This document shows, in pieces, positions 33,367 to 42,287 of a stretch of DNA of 64,000 bases. The stretch covers positions 39,058-103,057 of the forward strand of contig JAFEBL010000003.1 in the NCBI GenBank assembly GCA_018242665.1, given 5' to 3'. Position numbers and translations under genes: made by a program. This stretch comes from Nitrospira sp. GTDB lineage: Bacteria; Nitrospirota; Nitrospiria; Nitrospirales; Nitrospiraceae. Within the stretch, counting starts at the first letter, position 1. Each line of letters begins with the position of its first letter. The notes under the pieces are model-generated. The model did not search any database, was not told the DNA's origin, and saw only the letters and a program-made list of their open reading frames with translations.

Positions 33367-34137
33367 TTAAAACTCAACGGCTAGCCCGACAAAACTGCCG
33401 TCATTCGCGCGAATGACATCGTCGTGGCTTTTCTTGGCCGTGAGTGGTTCCACACTCTCACCGTCCTTGCCCATACTGTACAAGTCATAATCGGAATTGA
33501 TCGGGTGCAGAAATCGCTCTTTGCGCGGCTTCCCTTTGCTGGCATTGCCCGATCCGTTGCCGTTGCCATTTCCCCCAGCATAGGCTTCGTCAGGCAGCAT
33601 CCATTCCCAAGCACCATTTTTCCCACTGCCGTTCCCGTTGCCACCGCCATTCCCATTGCCACTGGGCGTGGTGGTTGTGGTGGAGGTCCCTCCGGACCCG
33701 TTCCCATTCCCTCCCCCGCTGTTGCCGCCGGACCCGTTTCCGTTTCCTCCGCCATTGCCACCCGCTCCTCCACCGCCATTCCCATTACCACCACCGTTGC
33801 CGTTGCCGCCTCCATTCCCGTTGCCACCGCCATTTCCGGAAAGGTTCAAGGCTTCAATGTTGAGATATTCATAGAAATTGCCCCAGGGGTCGACGATGTC
33901 ACCGGCGCCCGCTTCGGCCAGCGTGTCCGGGAACACATCATACGCGGCTTTATAGGAATCGACCGCGCGCGAGATGTACCGAATCTCGGCGATACAGCGC
34001 GCAAGCCTGGCCTTGTCCAAATATCCCAGGTAGGTCGGCACGGCCAACCCGGCCAGAGCGCCGACAATCACCATCACAAACGCCAACTCGACGATGGTAA
34101 ATCCCTGTTGGCGACGATCGAGGGGAACCTGGGTCAT
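33367..34137 (-). CDS. GspG-like type II pseudopilin with a large Gly/Asn-rich insertion
   Basis: The 256-residue protein has a prepilin leader cut site G-FTIVELAFVM near residue 12, with Glu at +5 and the hydrophobic N-terminal helix. The pseudopilin core includes DTLAEAGAGDIVDPWGNFYEY and, far downstream, DYDLYSMGKDGE, both usual in GspG. Between them, residues about 100-205 are GGNGNG-type repeats with a short Thr tract and WEWMLPDEAYAGG in the middle. Normal GspG is about 140 residues, so roughly 100 have been added. It lies 7 bp after a HAMP-protein gene and before the hybrid kinase. A surface-exposed or sensing pseudopilus is possible. Confidence 0.88.
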   Translation of the reverse strand: MTQVPLDRRQQGFTIVELAFVMVIVGALAGLAVPTYLGYLDKARLARCIAEIRYISRAVDSYKAAYDVFPDTLAEAGAGDIVDPWGNFYEYLNIEALNLSGNGGGNGNGGGNGNGGGNGNGGGGAGGNGGGNGNGSGGNSGGGNGNGSGGTSTTTTTPSGNGNGGGNGNGSGKNGAWEWMLPDEAYAGGNGNGNGSGNASKGKPRKERFLHPINSDYDLYSMGKDGESVEPLTAKKSHDDVIRANDGSFVGLAVEF

Positions 34138-34144
34138 AGCGATC

Positions 34145-34780
34145 CTAGAATCCGGCAGCGGCGGGCAACGGCGTGGGACGCGGCTCAGGCGGCTCGGACA
34201 TCGTCTGGAAGGGCTCCATTGCTTGCGCTAATTGCTCGACCGTCATGCGCAATCGATCGGCCTCCTGCTCCACCTCACGCAGGGCGCCACGAGCAGCGGC
34301 CGCCTTCAGCCGTTCCAATTGCGGGGTCATCTCGGCATGACGCGCCTCGATCCGGGAAATCTTTTCGCGGAGCGCACCGACCATTTCGCCCAGGCATTTG
34401 GCCTCGGCATGCAGATAGTCGCTCTTGCGAATCGAAGTGCGCACGGTCAGATCCCCGCTCGCCACGGACTGGAAAATTCTCCGAAAGCGATAAAGCGGCC
34501 CGGCGATGCGATGCGAAAAGAAGACGCCATGCACGATCAGCAGCAGGGAGACCACCAGCACCACCGGCCAAAACCGGCTGTGGAGCAATTCAAACTGATC
34601 GGCCACGCGCTGCGCTTCGGCTGAGGAGAGCGGCAGGTGATCAAGCTCCAGCATCAACGGTACGAAGAGCGCTGCCGACACAGCCGCGATCACCACCGCC
34701 ACGTAAACGAAACTGAGCGTGAGAAACCGTGGCTGGACCGTATCCCACAAGAAATGACGTCTGAATCGTGGCCGGCTCAT
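34145..34780 (-). CDS. HAMP-domain two-helix membrane protein with coiled coil
   Basis: The 211-residue protein has TM1 (about 20-40), a short periplasmic loop of about 30 residues, TM2 (about 70-90), a HAMP domain (about 90-145; AGPLYRFRRIFQSVASGDL) and a long coiled-coil of about 50 residues with alternating Ala/Glu/Arg, ending in a Pro-rich tail. There is no methyl-accepting or kinase domain. It should relay a conformational signal from the membrane. Its ATG overlaps the upstream lipoprotein stop (34777-34780, ATGA), and it is 7 bp before the pseudopilin gene. Confidence 0.85.
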   Translation of the reverse strand: MSRPRFRRHFLWDTVQPRFLTLSFVYVAVVIAAVSAALFVPLMLELDHLPLSSAEAQRVADQFELLHSRFWPVVLVVSLLLIVHGVFFSHRIAGPLYRFRRIFQSVASGDLTVRTSIRKSDYLHAEAKCLGEMVGALREKISRIEARHAEMTPQLERLKAAAARGALREVEQEADRLRMTVEQLAQAMEPFQTMSEPPEPRPTPLPAAAGF

Positions 34781-35166
34781 GTGGTCGCCACCCGTTTCGT
34801 CCAGGTCAAATGATCCTGATTCTTGAAGGTGATCCGCCCGCCTCCAGCCGGATCATAAAAGAACGCTAGTTGATATTTGGCTTGTTCGGCATCCTGATAC
34901 GACACGACGAACAGGGTCTTTCCTCCCTCATGACTTTCGTCGACCTTCGTAATCACATAGCCGTCCGCCGCCAGGGCGCTGGTGCCAAAGCCGATCCGGC
35001 CCTGATCGATAAACATATGCTGGTCGGTATACCCTTCGGCATGCGTTTCCCACACCCCGACAAGATATGACGGAGCTTTCTCAGGCTCAGGTGCACAGGA
35101 CGAACAGAACCACAGCACCAACAGACAACTCACCGTTTTTATCCGCCACACGACACACCTCTTCAT
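34777..35166 (-). CDS. Lipoprotein, first gene of the pseudopilin operon
   Basis: The 129-residue protein has a signal sequence with lipobox FCSSC at about residues 19-24. The mature part is a small beta-rich domain, with VGVWETHAEGYTDQHMFIDQGRIGFG and ITKVDE. This resembles lipocalin-like small lipoproteins, but I cannot name a family. It is coupled to the HAMP gene by a 4-nt overlap, so it is probably part of the sensory complex. Confidence 0.75.
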   Translation of the reverse strand: MKRCVVWRIKTVSCLLVLWFCSSCAPEPEKAPSYLVGVWETHAEGYTDQHMFIDQGRIGFGTSALAADGYVITKVDESHEGGKTLFVVSYQDAEQAKYQLAFFYDPAGGGRITFKNQDHLTWTKRVATT

Positions 35167-35226
35167 CAGGGAGGGACGACATTTCGATCAACACAGAATC
35201 AGTATGTCGCAGTTGCCGTAAAATTC

Positions 35227-35242
35227 AATTTCTTTAGAAATT
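35227..35242. promoter_or_regulatory. Perfect 7-bp inverted repeat before the pseudopilin operon
   Basis: AATTTCT-TT-AGAAATT lies about 60 bp upstream of the lipoprotein start, in an AT-rich patch of a 159-bp gap. It could be an operator or a sigma-factor site for the lipoprotein-HAMP-pseudopilin-kinase-HD-GYP operon. No cognate regulator can be named. Confidence 0.4.
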
Positions 35243-35325
35243 CGTCGCAGGCAGGACGAAACGGCGACGCATGATCACATCGTCGACAAATATCGGCGCC
35301 GGAGAAGGCGCGGTGAAAGATCGGA

Positions 35326-36762
35326 CTATTCGCTTTGGATCGGGATATAGAGAAGACTGCCCTGCCGGTTGATGAGCAGGAGCGCGAGATCTGTGGAGCG
35401 GAGCGGCTCGGCGAGCCGTTGAAACGTGCTGAAGTTGGGGATGGGTTGTCGGTTGAGTTCCAGGATCAGATCGCCGGGTTGAAGCCCCGACACTTCCGCC
35501 AGGCTGCCGTCTTCGATGTCGGTCACGACCAGGCCGCTGTTGGCCGGAAGATCCATCTGTCGGGCCAGCGCCGGAGTGATTTCATCGACGATCACACCGG
35601 AGAGGGGATGCGCCGTGGGACCAGCCGTCTCGGCGGTCTGCGCCTTGCGTTGCCGCTCACGCGGCGCTTCCTGCACCGTCAATTCGGCCTGCATCAAGCG
35701 GGCATCCCGCAGGAGTTCTACCCGATGTTTGCTGCCGATGGCAGCCGCTGCCATCAGATTGCGCAGATGACCGCTGTCCATGACATCGCGCCCGTCGAAC
35801 CGCACCACCACGTCGCCGCGCTTCAAGCCCGCCCGTTCGGCTGAGCCCTTGGCCTGAAGATCGGTAATGATCGATCCCTTCACATCCGGCAGGTGAAAAA
35901 TCTTCGCCAGCAGCGGCGTCACATCCTGTGTCGAGGCGCCCAGAAACCCGCGCACGACCCGGCCCGTCTTGATGAGGCTCTGCATGGCGGTCCTGGCCAT
36001 GTTGCTGGGAATCGCAAAGCCGACGCCGACACTGCCACCGGTGGGGCTGGCGATGGCCGTGTTGATGCCGACCAACTCTCCGTTCGTGTTCACCAACGCC
36101 CCGCCCGAATTGCCAGGATTGATCGGCGCATCGGTCTGAATGAAATCTTCCACATCGGCGACACCCACATCCGCCCGGCCGACCGCGCTGACGATGCCGA
36201 AGGTGACCGTGCGGCTCAATCCGAGTGGATTCCCGATGGCGAGCACAAAATCGCCGACGGCGAGCGCGCTGGAATCGCCCCAGGCGGCCGCAGGAAGACC
36301 GCTGGCATTGATTTTCACGACGGCCACGTCCGTCTTGGGATCGGTGGCAACGACCCGGCCTTTGAACTGGCGGCGATCGGCCAGGATGACTTCCACGTCC
36401 ACCGCATCGGCCACCACATGATTATTCGTGATGATGTAGCCGTCCGATGACACAATCACGCCTGACCCTTGTCCATACTGACGACGAGGCGGCACGTCCT
36501 TAAACATGCCGAATGGCAGACCTTCATCGCTGAACGTCTGATCGTGCACCATGACGGTGGAGGCAATACTGACGACGGCAGGAAGCACCTTGGCGGCAGT
36601 GGCTCGCACCTGTGCCTGCAAATCACCGGTCGCGCTGACCTTCGAGAGACGCGGGGCAAGTACGTCCGCAGCCAAGACGACGGAGCCATCGAGCCAACTG
36701 CCCAGCAGGGCACCTACGAGTCCCAGAGCCAACAGGCTCGCCTGTGATCGACGTGACGACAT
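35326..36762 (-). CDS. Deg/HtrA-family periplasmic serine protease
   Basis: The 478-residue protein has a signal peptide (about 1-32), a trypsin-like domain with the triad His in ITNNHVV, Asp in KTDVAVVK and Ser in GNSGGALV, and two PDZ domains (about 260-345 and 385-470). This is the DegP/DegQ/DegS architecture, with a normal length. It should degrade or refold misfolded envelope proteins. ATG 36762 has AAGGA ten nt upstream; ATG 36774 and an upstream start at 36834 are less likely because of SD spacing. It lies 68 bp downstream of the P-type ATPase gene on the same strand. Confidence 0.93.
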   Translation of the reverse strand: MSSRRSQASLLALGLVGALLGSWLDGSVVLAADVLAPRLSKVSATGDLQAQVRATAAKVLPAVVSIASTVMVHDQTFSDEGLPFGMFKDVPPRRQYGQGSGVIVSSDGYIITNNHVVADAVDVEVILADRRQFKGRVVATDPKTDVAVVKINASGLPAAAWGDSSALAVGDFVLAIGNPLGLSRTVTFGIVSAVGRADVGVADVEDFIQTDAPINPGNSGGALVNTNGELVGINTAIASPTGGSVGVGFAIPSNMARTAMQSLIKTGRVVRGFLGASTQDVTPLLAKIFHLPDVKGSIITDLQAKGSAERAGLKRGDVVVRFDGRDVMDSGHLRNLMAAAAIGSKHRVELLRDARLMQAELTVQEAPRERQRKAQTAETAGPTAHPLSGVIVDEITPALARQMDLPANSGLVVTDIEDGSLAEVSGLQPGDLILELNRQPIPNFSTFQRLAEPLRSTDLALLLINRQGSLLYIPIQSE

Positions 36763-36830
36763 GGTGCGAAACATCCTTAGAAACGACAGGTGCAAGCCTA
36801 TCACGCGCCGAACCCCTGCGCATGTAGAAC

Positions 36831-39725
36831 TCACAAATCGATCTGACGGAGACGCAGCGCGTTGGAAATCACCGACAGCGAACTACAGGTCATCGCGGCA
36901 CTCGCAAGCATGGGGCTGAGCAGGACCCCAAACACTGGATACAAGATCCCGGCTGCAACCGGTACACCGAGACTATTGTAGACGAAGGCAAAAAAGAGAT
37001 TCTGGCGGATGTTCCGCATGGTCGCCTTGCTCAAGCGATAGGCTCGGACGATGCCCCGCAAATCTCCTTTCACGAGCGTGACCCCGGCATTCTCCATGGC
37101 GACATCGGTTCCTGTCCCCATGGCGATCCCGACATCCGCCTGTGCGAGCGCGGGCGCATCGTTGATGCCATCCCCGGCCATCGCCACCACCTGCCCTTGT
37201 CGCTGAAGCTCTTGTACGATTCGGCTCTTGTCTTCCGGTTTGACGCCGGCCCTGACTTCATCCAATCCCAACTCCTTGGCCACCGCCTGCGCCGTGATGG
37301 CATGGTCTCCGGTGACCATCACCAGGCGAATGCCTTCCTGTCTCAGCAGGCGGAGCGCCTCCGGCGTGGAGCGCTTGATCGGGTCGGCCACGCCCAGCAA
37401 TCCGATCGCGCGACGATCCACCGCAACCAACATTACCGTCTGCCCCGTCTGCCGCATCAGCTCCGCATTGGCGTCCAGCGCAGCGAGTGCCGCTTCGTCT
37501 TCGACGTTCAGGTCCCGCAACCAATCGATCGTGCCCACGGCAACCCGCTGCCTCCCGACGGTCGCCATGACGCCCTTTCCTGCCTTCGCTGTAAACCCGG
37601 ACGCCGGCTCCAACGTAATGCCTCGCGCCTCGGCGCCACCCACAATCGCATTGGCCACCGGATGCTCACTCCCCCGCTCGACCGAGGCGGCCACTCGCAA
37701 CAAATCCGTCTCCGACCAGGGCGAGATCGCGCTGACCACCCGCAGCTTCGGTTTCCCTTCCGTCAACGTGCCGGTCTTGTCGAACACCAGCGTGGTGACC
37801 TTTTCGATCGTCTCCAACGCTTCGGCCTTTTTGAACAACACTCCGGCCGACGCACCGCGCCCGGTCCCCACCATGATGGACATGGGCGTGGCCAGACCCA
37901 GCGCGCAGGGGCAGGCGATGATCAGCACTGCGACGGCATTCAGCAGCGCATAGGCCAGGCGCGGCTCCGGGCCCAACCAGGCCCACAACGCTCCCGTGAT
38001 GATGGCCACGGCAACCACGGCCGGCACAAAGTACCCGGCCACCACATCGGCTGTGCGCTGGATGGGCGCACGACTGCGCTGTGCCTCGGCCACCATCTGG
38101 ACGATATGAGACAACAGCGTATCCGCCCCCACCCGATCGGCTCGCATGACCAGGCCACCTGATCCATTGATCGTGCCGCCGGTGACCCGCTCCCCGGCAG
38201 TTTTTTCGACAGGAATGGGTTCGCCGGTAATCATGGATTCGTCGATCGAAGTCGAGCCTTCGAGAATGACACCGTCCACGGGCACCCGCTCGCCCGGACG
38301 AACCCGCAGCCGGTGACCGACCTGCACCTGTTCCAGCAGCACATCTTCTTCACGGCCATCATCCAGCAACCGGCGTGCAGTCTTCGGCGCCAAGCCGAGC
38401 AACGCTCTGATCGCGCCGGTCGTGCGGCTCCTGGCTCGCAGTTCCAATACTTGGCCCAACAGCACTAGGACGGTGATCACCGCCGCCGCCTCGAAGTACA
38501 CCGGCACCGCCCCGCTCTCGAGATGGAAAGATTGCGGAATCCACGAGGGGAACAACGTGGCCACCACACTGTAGAGATAGGCCGCACCGGTGCCGATCGC
38601 GATCAGCGTGAACATATTCGGACTGCGGTGCACGATCGACGCCCAGCCGCGCTCAAAAAACGGCCATCCCGCCCACAGCACCACCGGCGTGCTGAGCACA
38701 CACTGCACCCAGGCCGACTGCGTGTCCGACAGCAGATGTTGCATCGGATGGCCGGGAATCATGTGCGACATGGCCAACAGGAACACGACCGCTGCTGGGC
38801 CCAGTGCGACCCAGAACCGCCTGGCCATATCGACCAACTCGGGGTTCAGTTCTTCTTCGACGGTGACCGTCCGTGGTTCCAGCGCCATGCCGCACTTCGG
38901 GCAGGCCCCCGGCTCCGCCTGCACGATCTCCGGATGCATCGGGCAGACATATTCGGTTTTGGTGGGCAGCGGTTGCACGGAATCCGGCTCCAAGGCCATG
39001 CCGCATTTCGGACAAGGGACCGGCTTCTCCTCCAACACTTCAGGACACATGGGACACACATACTTGGTCCCCGGAGGCGCCGGGGCTACGGGCATCGCGT
39101 CTTTGACGGCCCCCGGTGATAGATAGCGTGCTGGATCGGCGCGGAATTTGGTGAGACACCCCTGGGAACAGAAGTAATAGGTGGTGCCCTGGTAGGCGAA
39201 GGATCCAGCCGCCGTGTCGGGATCCACCGTCATGCCGCAGACTGGATCGATCACCCCAGTGGGCGACTGGCGTGGTGGTGCCGACGCCATCATGGGAAGC
39301 GCTTTCCCGCCGAACTGACGCGGGGGTATTGATGAGGCCGCAGCGGCAGGAGAAAGGTACCGGGCAGGATCGGTGCGGAATTTGGCCAGGCAGCCTTCGC
39401 AGCAGAAATAGTAGGTCTTTTGCTCGTGGGTGTGGGCGCCGACCGCCGTGGCGGGATCCACCGTCATCCCGCAGACCGGATCCCGTTCGCCGCCTGTGGT
39501 TACTGCTTGAGCAGGCATCGTCTGCATCATCGGGAGCGAGCGGCGACTGGGTGGTTGAACGGCGGCACCGGCGGGGACGGCCTTCTTCACGTACTGCGTC
39601 GGCGCGATGCAAAACCGGTCCCGGCATGAGAGGCTGCAAAAATGATAGGTCTCTCCCTCATATTCTGCATGCCCCGCCGCCGTGGCTGGCTCGACCGTCA
39701 TACCGCAGACTGGATCACGTGCCAT
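36831..39725 (-). CDS. Copper-type heavy-metal P-ATPase with three YHS and two CxxC metal-binding domains
   Basis: The 964-residue protein has an unusual N terminus of about 290 residues. It has three YHS domains (each with DPVCGMTV, at about 3, 79 and 156) and two HMBD-like units with CPMC/CPMH...[10 protein letters not shown] at about 220 and 259. The ATPase core follows with eight TM helices, CPC in [23 protein letters not shown] and GDGINDAP, and the TM8 MTCSSLSV motif, which fits group P1B-1 (Cu+). It should export Cu+ from the cytoplasm. ATG 39725 is preferred since upstream sequence is repeat-like. Neighbours (DsbA, Deg protease) suggest envelope metal stress. Confidence 0.93.
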   Translation of the reverse strand: MARDPVCGMTVEPATAAGHAEYEGETYHFCSLSCRDRFCIAPTQYVKKAVPAGAAVQPPSRRSLPMMQTMPAQAVTTGGERDPVCGMTVDPATAVGAHTHEQKTYYFCCEGCLAKFRTDPARYLSPAAAASSIPPRQFGGKALPMMASAPPRQSPTGVIDPVCGMTVDPDTAAGSFAYQGTTYYFCSQGCLTKFRADPARYLSPGAVKDAMPVAPAPPGTKYVCPMCPEVLEEKPVPCPKCGMALEPDSVQPLPTKTEYVCPMHPEIVQAEPGACPKCGMALEPRTVTVEEELNPELVDMARRFWVALGPAAVVFLLAMSHMIPGHPMQHLLSDTQSAWVQCVLSTPVVLWAGWPFFERGWASIVHRSPNMFTLIAIGTGAAYLYSVVATLFPSWIPQSFHLESGAVPVYFEAAAVITVLVLLGQVLELRARSRTTGAIRALLGLAPKTARRLLDDGREEDVLLEQVQVGHRLRVRPGERVPVDGVILEGSTSIDESMITGEPIPVEKTAGERVTGGTINGSGGLVMRADRVGADTLLSHIVQMVAEAQRSRAPIQRTADVVAGYFVPAVVAVAIITGALWAWLGPEPRLAYALLNAVAVLIIACPCALGLATPMSIMVGTGRGASAGVLFKKAEALETIEKVTTLVFDKTGTLTEGKPKLRVVSAISPWSETDLLRVAASVERGSEHPVANAIVGGAEARGITLEPASGFTAKAGKGVMATVGRQRVAVGTIDWLRDLNVEDEAALAALDANAELMRQTGQTVMLVAVDRRAIGLLGVADPIKRSTPEALRLLRQEGIRLVMVTGDHAITAQAVAKELGLDEVRAGVKPEDKSRIVQELQRQGQVVAMAGDGINDAPALAQADVGIAMGTGTDVAMENAGVTLVKGDLRGIVRAYRLSKATMRNIRQNLFFAFVYNSLGVPVAAGILYPVFGVLLSPMLASAAMTCSSLSVISNALRLRQIDL

Positions 39726-39735
39726 GCACCTATAC

Positions 39736-39791
39736 CTCGTATCTCGTCGTTCGTATCTCGCCGCGGACGAAAGACGCTTCACGTGTCACGC
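39736..39791. repeat. Heptad-periodic tandem repeat (family C, copy 5)
   Basis: Eight 7-mers can be placed in register: CTCGTAT, CTCGTCG, TTCGTAT, CTCGCCG, CGGACGA, AAGACGC, TTCACGT, GTCACGC. The array fills the gap between the P-ATPase start and the DsbA stop. It is less regular than copies 1-4. Confidence 0.5.
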
Positions 39792-39801
39792 GCTGTGACG
39801 C

Positions 39802-40446
39802 CTACTTTTTTCCGTCGCCGTCCAGAATGGATTGAATAATAACCTTCAAATTCTCAGGGTCAATCTGCTCAACCTTGATGTTGCCGTCGAGCAACACGGT
39901 CGGAGTTTGCTGGACCTTGATGCGATCACCCCATTTCCGCCCGTCTTCGAACGCCTTCGCCGGTTTGGCACTGGCCAGTCCCTCTTCAAACGCGGCCGGA
40001 TTTAGTCCGACCTCACGAATCAAGACTTCCCGAATCGCCTTGTCGATGATCCCGATCTTGTCGGTATGGATGGTGCGGAACAACGCCCGCTTCATTTCGT
40101 TGCCCTTGCCCATCGTCTTGGCCTGCTCATACATATCAAAGGCCGTCGGCAGCTTGCCGGGAATGACAGGGTAACCCACCATCACGGCCTCCAGCTTGCT
40201 TCCGAATGCTTTTTCCAAAATCATCAACCCTTCGCCGTCAAACCGGTGGCAATGCGGGCAGTAGAAATCGGCAAACTCCACCAGCTGCACCTTCCCCGGC
40301 TTGTGCGTCGATTTTTCTTCGCTCAACACCTGAAAGTTGCCCTTCAGTTCCGGCTTCCCTGCCTGTGCAAGGCCCGCCACGCCGAGTATCATCAACGCCA
40401 TCAGGCCCATCAACAGACCACCGCACCACACACCACGTTTCACCAT
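39802..40446 (-). CDS. DsbA/DsbG-like thioredoxin-fold periplasmic oxidoreductase
   Basis: The 214-residue protein has a signal peptide (about 1-30), a thioredoxin-like fold with active site CPHC in FADFYCPHCHRF near residue 65, a helical insertion typical of DsbA (FGSKLEAVMVGYPVIPG...), and the cis-proline strand in QQTPTVLLDG. It should oxidise or isomerise disulfides in the periplasm. ATG 40446 with AAGGAG eight nt upstream is the clear start; in-frame codons further upstream run into the divergent promoter region. The divergent neighbour is the Slp-like lipoprotein gene. Confidence 0.92.
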   Translation of the reverse strand: MVKRGVWCGGLLMGLMALMILGVAGLAQAGKPELKGNFQVLSEEKSTHKPGKVQLVEFADFYCPHCHRFDGEGLMILEKAFGSKLEAVMVGYPVIPGKLPTAFDMYEQAKTMGKGNEMKRALFRTIHTDKIGIIDKAIREVLIREVGLNPAAFEEGLASAKPAKAFEDGRKWGDRIKVQQTPTVLLDGNIKVEQIDPENLKVIIQSILDGDGKK

Positions 40447-40528
40447 ACGCTGCACTCCTTTTTCCATCAGGACCCGGTTCAGCAGACTCACGACAGTATA
40501 AACAATGTCCACGCTTTTCACCGTCTGT

Positions 40529-40534
40529 TATAAT
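40529..40534 (+). promoter_or_regulatory. -10 box of the Slp-like gene, transcript possibly leaderless
   Basis: A perfect TATAAT lies 7 bp before the ATG at 40542 and overlaps an upstream in-frame ATG at 40533. A transcript starting 6-8 nt downstream of this box would begin at or next to the ATG at 40542, so a leaderless mRNA is possible. The -35 region (near 40506-40511) is weak. Confidence 0.5.
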
Positions 40535-40541
40535 GCCAATG

Positions 40542-41093
40542 ATGTGGGAGAAACTTCTACAGGGGATTGGCATTTTCTGGCTGGCCCTCGTTCTGGCTGC
40601 GTGCGCCACTTCCGCGGACCAGCGTGAGTCGGCGGATAGTTCTTCCCCATCCCCACCATTCACACAGGTCAAATCCTCGCCGGATTCGTTCAAAGGCCAG
40701 ACCCTCGTGCTCGGCGGGCAAGTGCTTTCAGCCCGCCGCTTAAAAGAGGGGACGCGGTTGGAGATCCTCCAATTGCCGCTGAACAGTGCCCAGCAGCCGT
40801 CACTGGATCTGAGCAAGTCCCAGGGTCGCTTCGTCGCCATTCAACGAGAGTTCCTGGACCCGGCCACCGTGCCCCCCGGCACCTTTCTCACCGTCACTGG
40901 CGACCTCACCGGTTCCGTCACCCTCCCGCTGGACGAAACGGATTACAACTACCCGATGATCGACATCAAGACCTTCCGCACCTGGATTCCTTCCCAAGAC
41001 ACGGATCAATTCCGGTATCGCCCCTATCCCTATTACAGCCCGTTCTGGCATCCTTACTGGGGACCGTACGGACGGTTTCCCTATTATTGGTAA
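40542..41093 (+). CDS. Slp-family outer-membrane lipoprotein
   Basis: The 183-residue protein has a lipobox LVLAAC near residue 19. The body matches Slp-type starvation lipoproteins: SFKGQTLVLGGQVLSARRLKEGT and EILQLPLNS, then RFVAIQREFLDP and GTFLTVTGDL. The C terminus is a run of Tyr/Pro/Trp residues (YYSPFWHPYWGPYG), typical for the family. It sits on the outer membrane. It is the only plus-strand gene in the 23.9-62 kb block. Upstream ATGs at 40533 and 40539 are in frame but overlap or touch the -10 box. Confidence 0.85.
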   Translation: MWEKLLQGIGIFWLALVLAACATSADQRESADSSSPSPPFTQVKSSPDSFKGQTLVLGGQVLSARRLKEGTRLEILQLPLNSAQQPSLDLSKSQGRFVAIQREFLDPATVPPGTFLTVTGDLTGSVTLPLDETDYNYPMIDIKTFRTWIPSQDTDQFRYRPYPYYSPFWHPYWGPYGRFPYYW

Positions 41094-41196
41094 GCGACCG
41101 CTCCTTTCCCACCGACCGCTGGTTGTACACACGGAGGCGAGCAGAGTCTCGACTGCGCTCTCGCTTCGCGCACCCTCGCACGTTGGCACGAACGAC

Positions 41197-41230
41197 AACG
41201 CCCCGTCCATCCGGGGATGAACGGGGCGTT
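41197..41230. terminator. Strong hairpin in convergent intergenic region
   Basis: AACGCCCCGT / ACGGGGCGTT is a perfect 10-bp stem with a 14-base loop that itself contains ATCCGGGGAT. It lies between the Slp-like gene and the convergent cupredoxin-like gene. Neither side has a T-run, so a factor-dependent or bidirectional terminator is a guess. Confidence 0.5.
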
Positions 41231-41254
41231 ACCACAACCGAATCGCTTCGGTCG

Positions 41255-41734
41255 TTACTTGATCATGATCAACTGGCCACCGGGCTGCTTCGGGTTCAAC
41301 TGATCCCGATAGGTCAGCGTATTGCCCTGCGTCGCGTTGAACAAATCGCTGGTGGGAATACCGATGTACTTCGTCTCACCAGCCTTGAGCACCACTTCCG
41401 CCTTCAGCACAAACGGAGAGGCCGCGTTGACCGGATCCGTCATCTGGAACCCGCGATCGGTGGAGGTGTTATTCGTCACCTTCAAGAGGACCGGACGGCC
41501 GGGACGGATTTTGAAATCAATCACGGTGGTCGGTGGATACCAGGCCTTCAGGCCGCCCACTTCAACCGCATACAACTCCGCGTCCACTTCCAATTCCTTG
41601 AACGGCTGTCCCACCACAGAACCCGTCTGGAGGTCCCCCACCTCGACGCCACCGGCCTGCAAGGCCCAGGCTCCGGTTGCACTCGACAACAGACTCAACG
41701 CCCCCAAAAACAAGACTGCACTCCTGCTCAACAT
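41255..41734 (-). CDS. Exported cupredoxin-like beta-sandwich protein
   Basis: The 159-residue protein has a signal peptide (about 1-24, ending AWA-L) and a mature beta-sandwich with IDFKIRPGRPVLLKVTNNT and RGFQMTD, followed by a segment in the position of a cupredoxin Cys/His loop (LKAGETKYIGIPTSDLFN). However, the usual Cys-His-Met copper ligands are not seen, so copper binding is doubtful. It may be a structural relative acting in the periplasm. The alternative start at 41740 adds two residues. It precedes a small exported gene in the same direction. Confidence 0.65.
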   Translation of the reverse strand: MLSRSAVLFLGALSLLSSATGAWALQAGGVEVGDLQTGSVVGQPFKELEVDAELYAVEVGGLKAWYPPTTVIDFKIRPGRPVLLKVTNNTSTDRGFQMTDPVNAASPFVLKAEVVLKAGETKYIGIPTSDLFNATQGNTLTYRDQLNPKQPGGQLIMIK

Positions 41735-41752
41735 ACACAACCTCCTGTCAGG

Positions 41753-42097
41753 TTAAAGAGATGAAGACGAACGATGCTCCGGCGCCAAGCACGGAGGAAG
41801 ACCAGTGGCTTCCAGCACCTGACCGCCAACAATGTGACCATCCATGATGAGAAATAAGACTTTCATGCGCTTGGTATTATCCGAAAATTTTCCGCTGGCC
41901 ACCGCCAGCACTTCATGTGACCCATCGGGCTGCGGATGATCGGCTTCGATCCTGACGTAATACGAATCAAATCCCTCAAATTCCCGATTGAACGCCTGCG
42001 CCCGTAACAACCACTCAAGCGCGTCGTCCGCAGTCCACCCCGCCGTTCCACCGGCCAGCACCACGGTCTGCAGCAAGGCGATGAAGAGTTTTCGCAT
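41753..42097 (-). CDS. Small exported protein, unknown
   Basis: The 114-residue protein has a signal peptide (about 1-22; LLQTVVLAGGTAGWTA). The mature part has FDSYYVRIEADHPQPDGSHEVLAVASGKF, a beta-strand-rich stretch with several His, and a Ser-rich end. It is 12 bp before the cupredoxin-like gene and therefore probably in the same transcript. No family was recognised. Confidence 0.65.
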   Translation of the reverse strand: MRKLFIALLQTVVLAGGTAGWTADDALEWLLRAQAFNREFEGFDSYYVRIEADHPQPDGSHEVLAVASGKFSDNTKRMKVLFLIMDGHIVGGQVLEATGLPPCLAPEHRSSSSL

Positions 42098-42287
42098 GGG
42101 GCTCCCTCCCTAGGGTGAGGAGTTATAGCCCCGGCAAGCCCGGCCGTCTACAGACGCCCGCTCATGGATGCCCACGGATGCTACACGATCGACTAGGCTG
42201 AAGTCGATAAGAAGAATGAGCTCAGGATTGATCCGGCTGGGGACGTCTCAGTTGAGATGTAGCGGCAGCACGGGGACGAATGAGCGC

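Noticed and set aside
33638..33874. Plus-strand Pro/Phe-rich open frame opposite the pseudopilin gene
   Set aside because: It is the antisense reading of the GGNGNG repeat and has no independent features.
37197..38162. Long plus-strand open frame opposite the P-type ATPase
   Set aside because: The minus strand encodes conserved ATPase motifs here. The plus frame is an antisense shadow typical of GC-rich genes.
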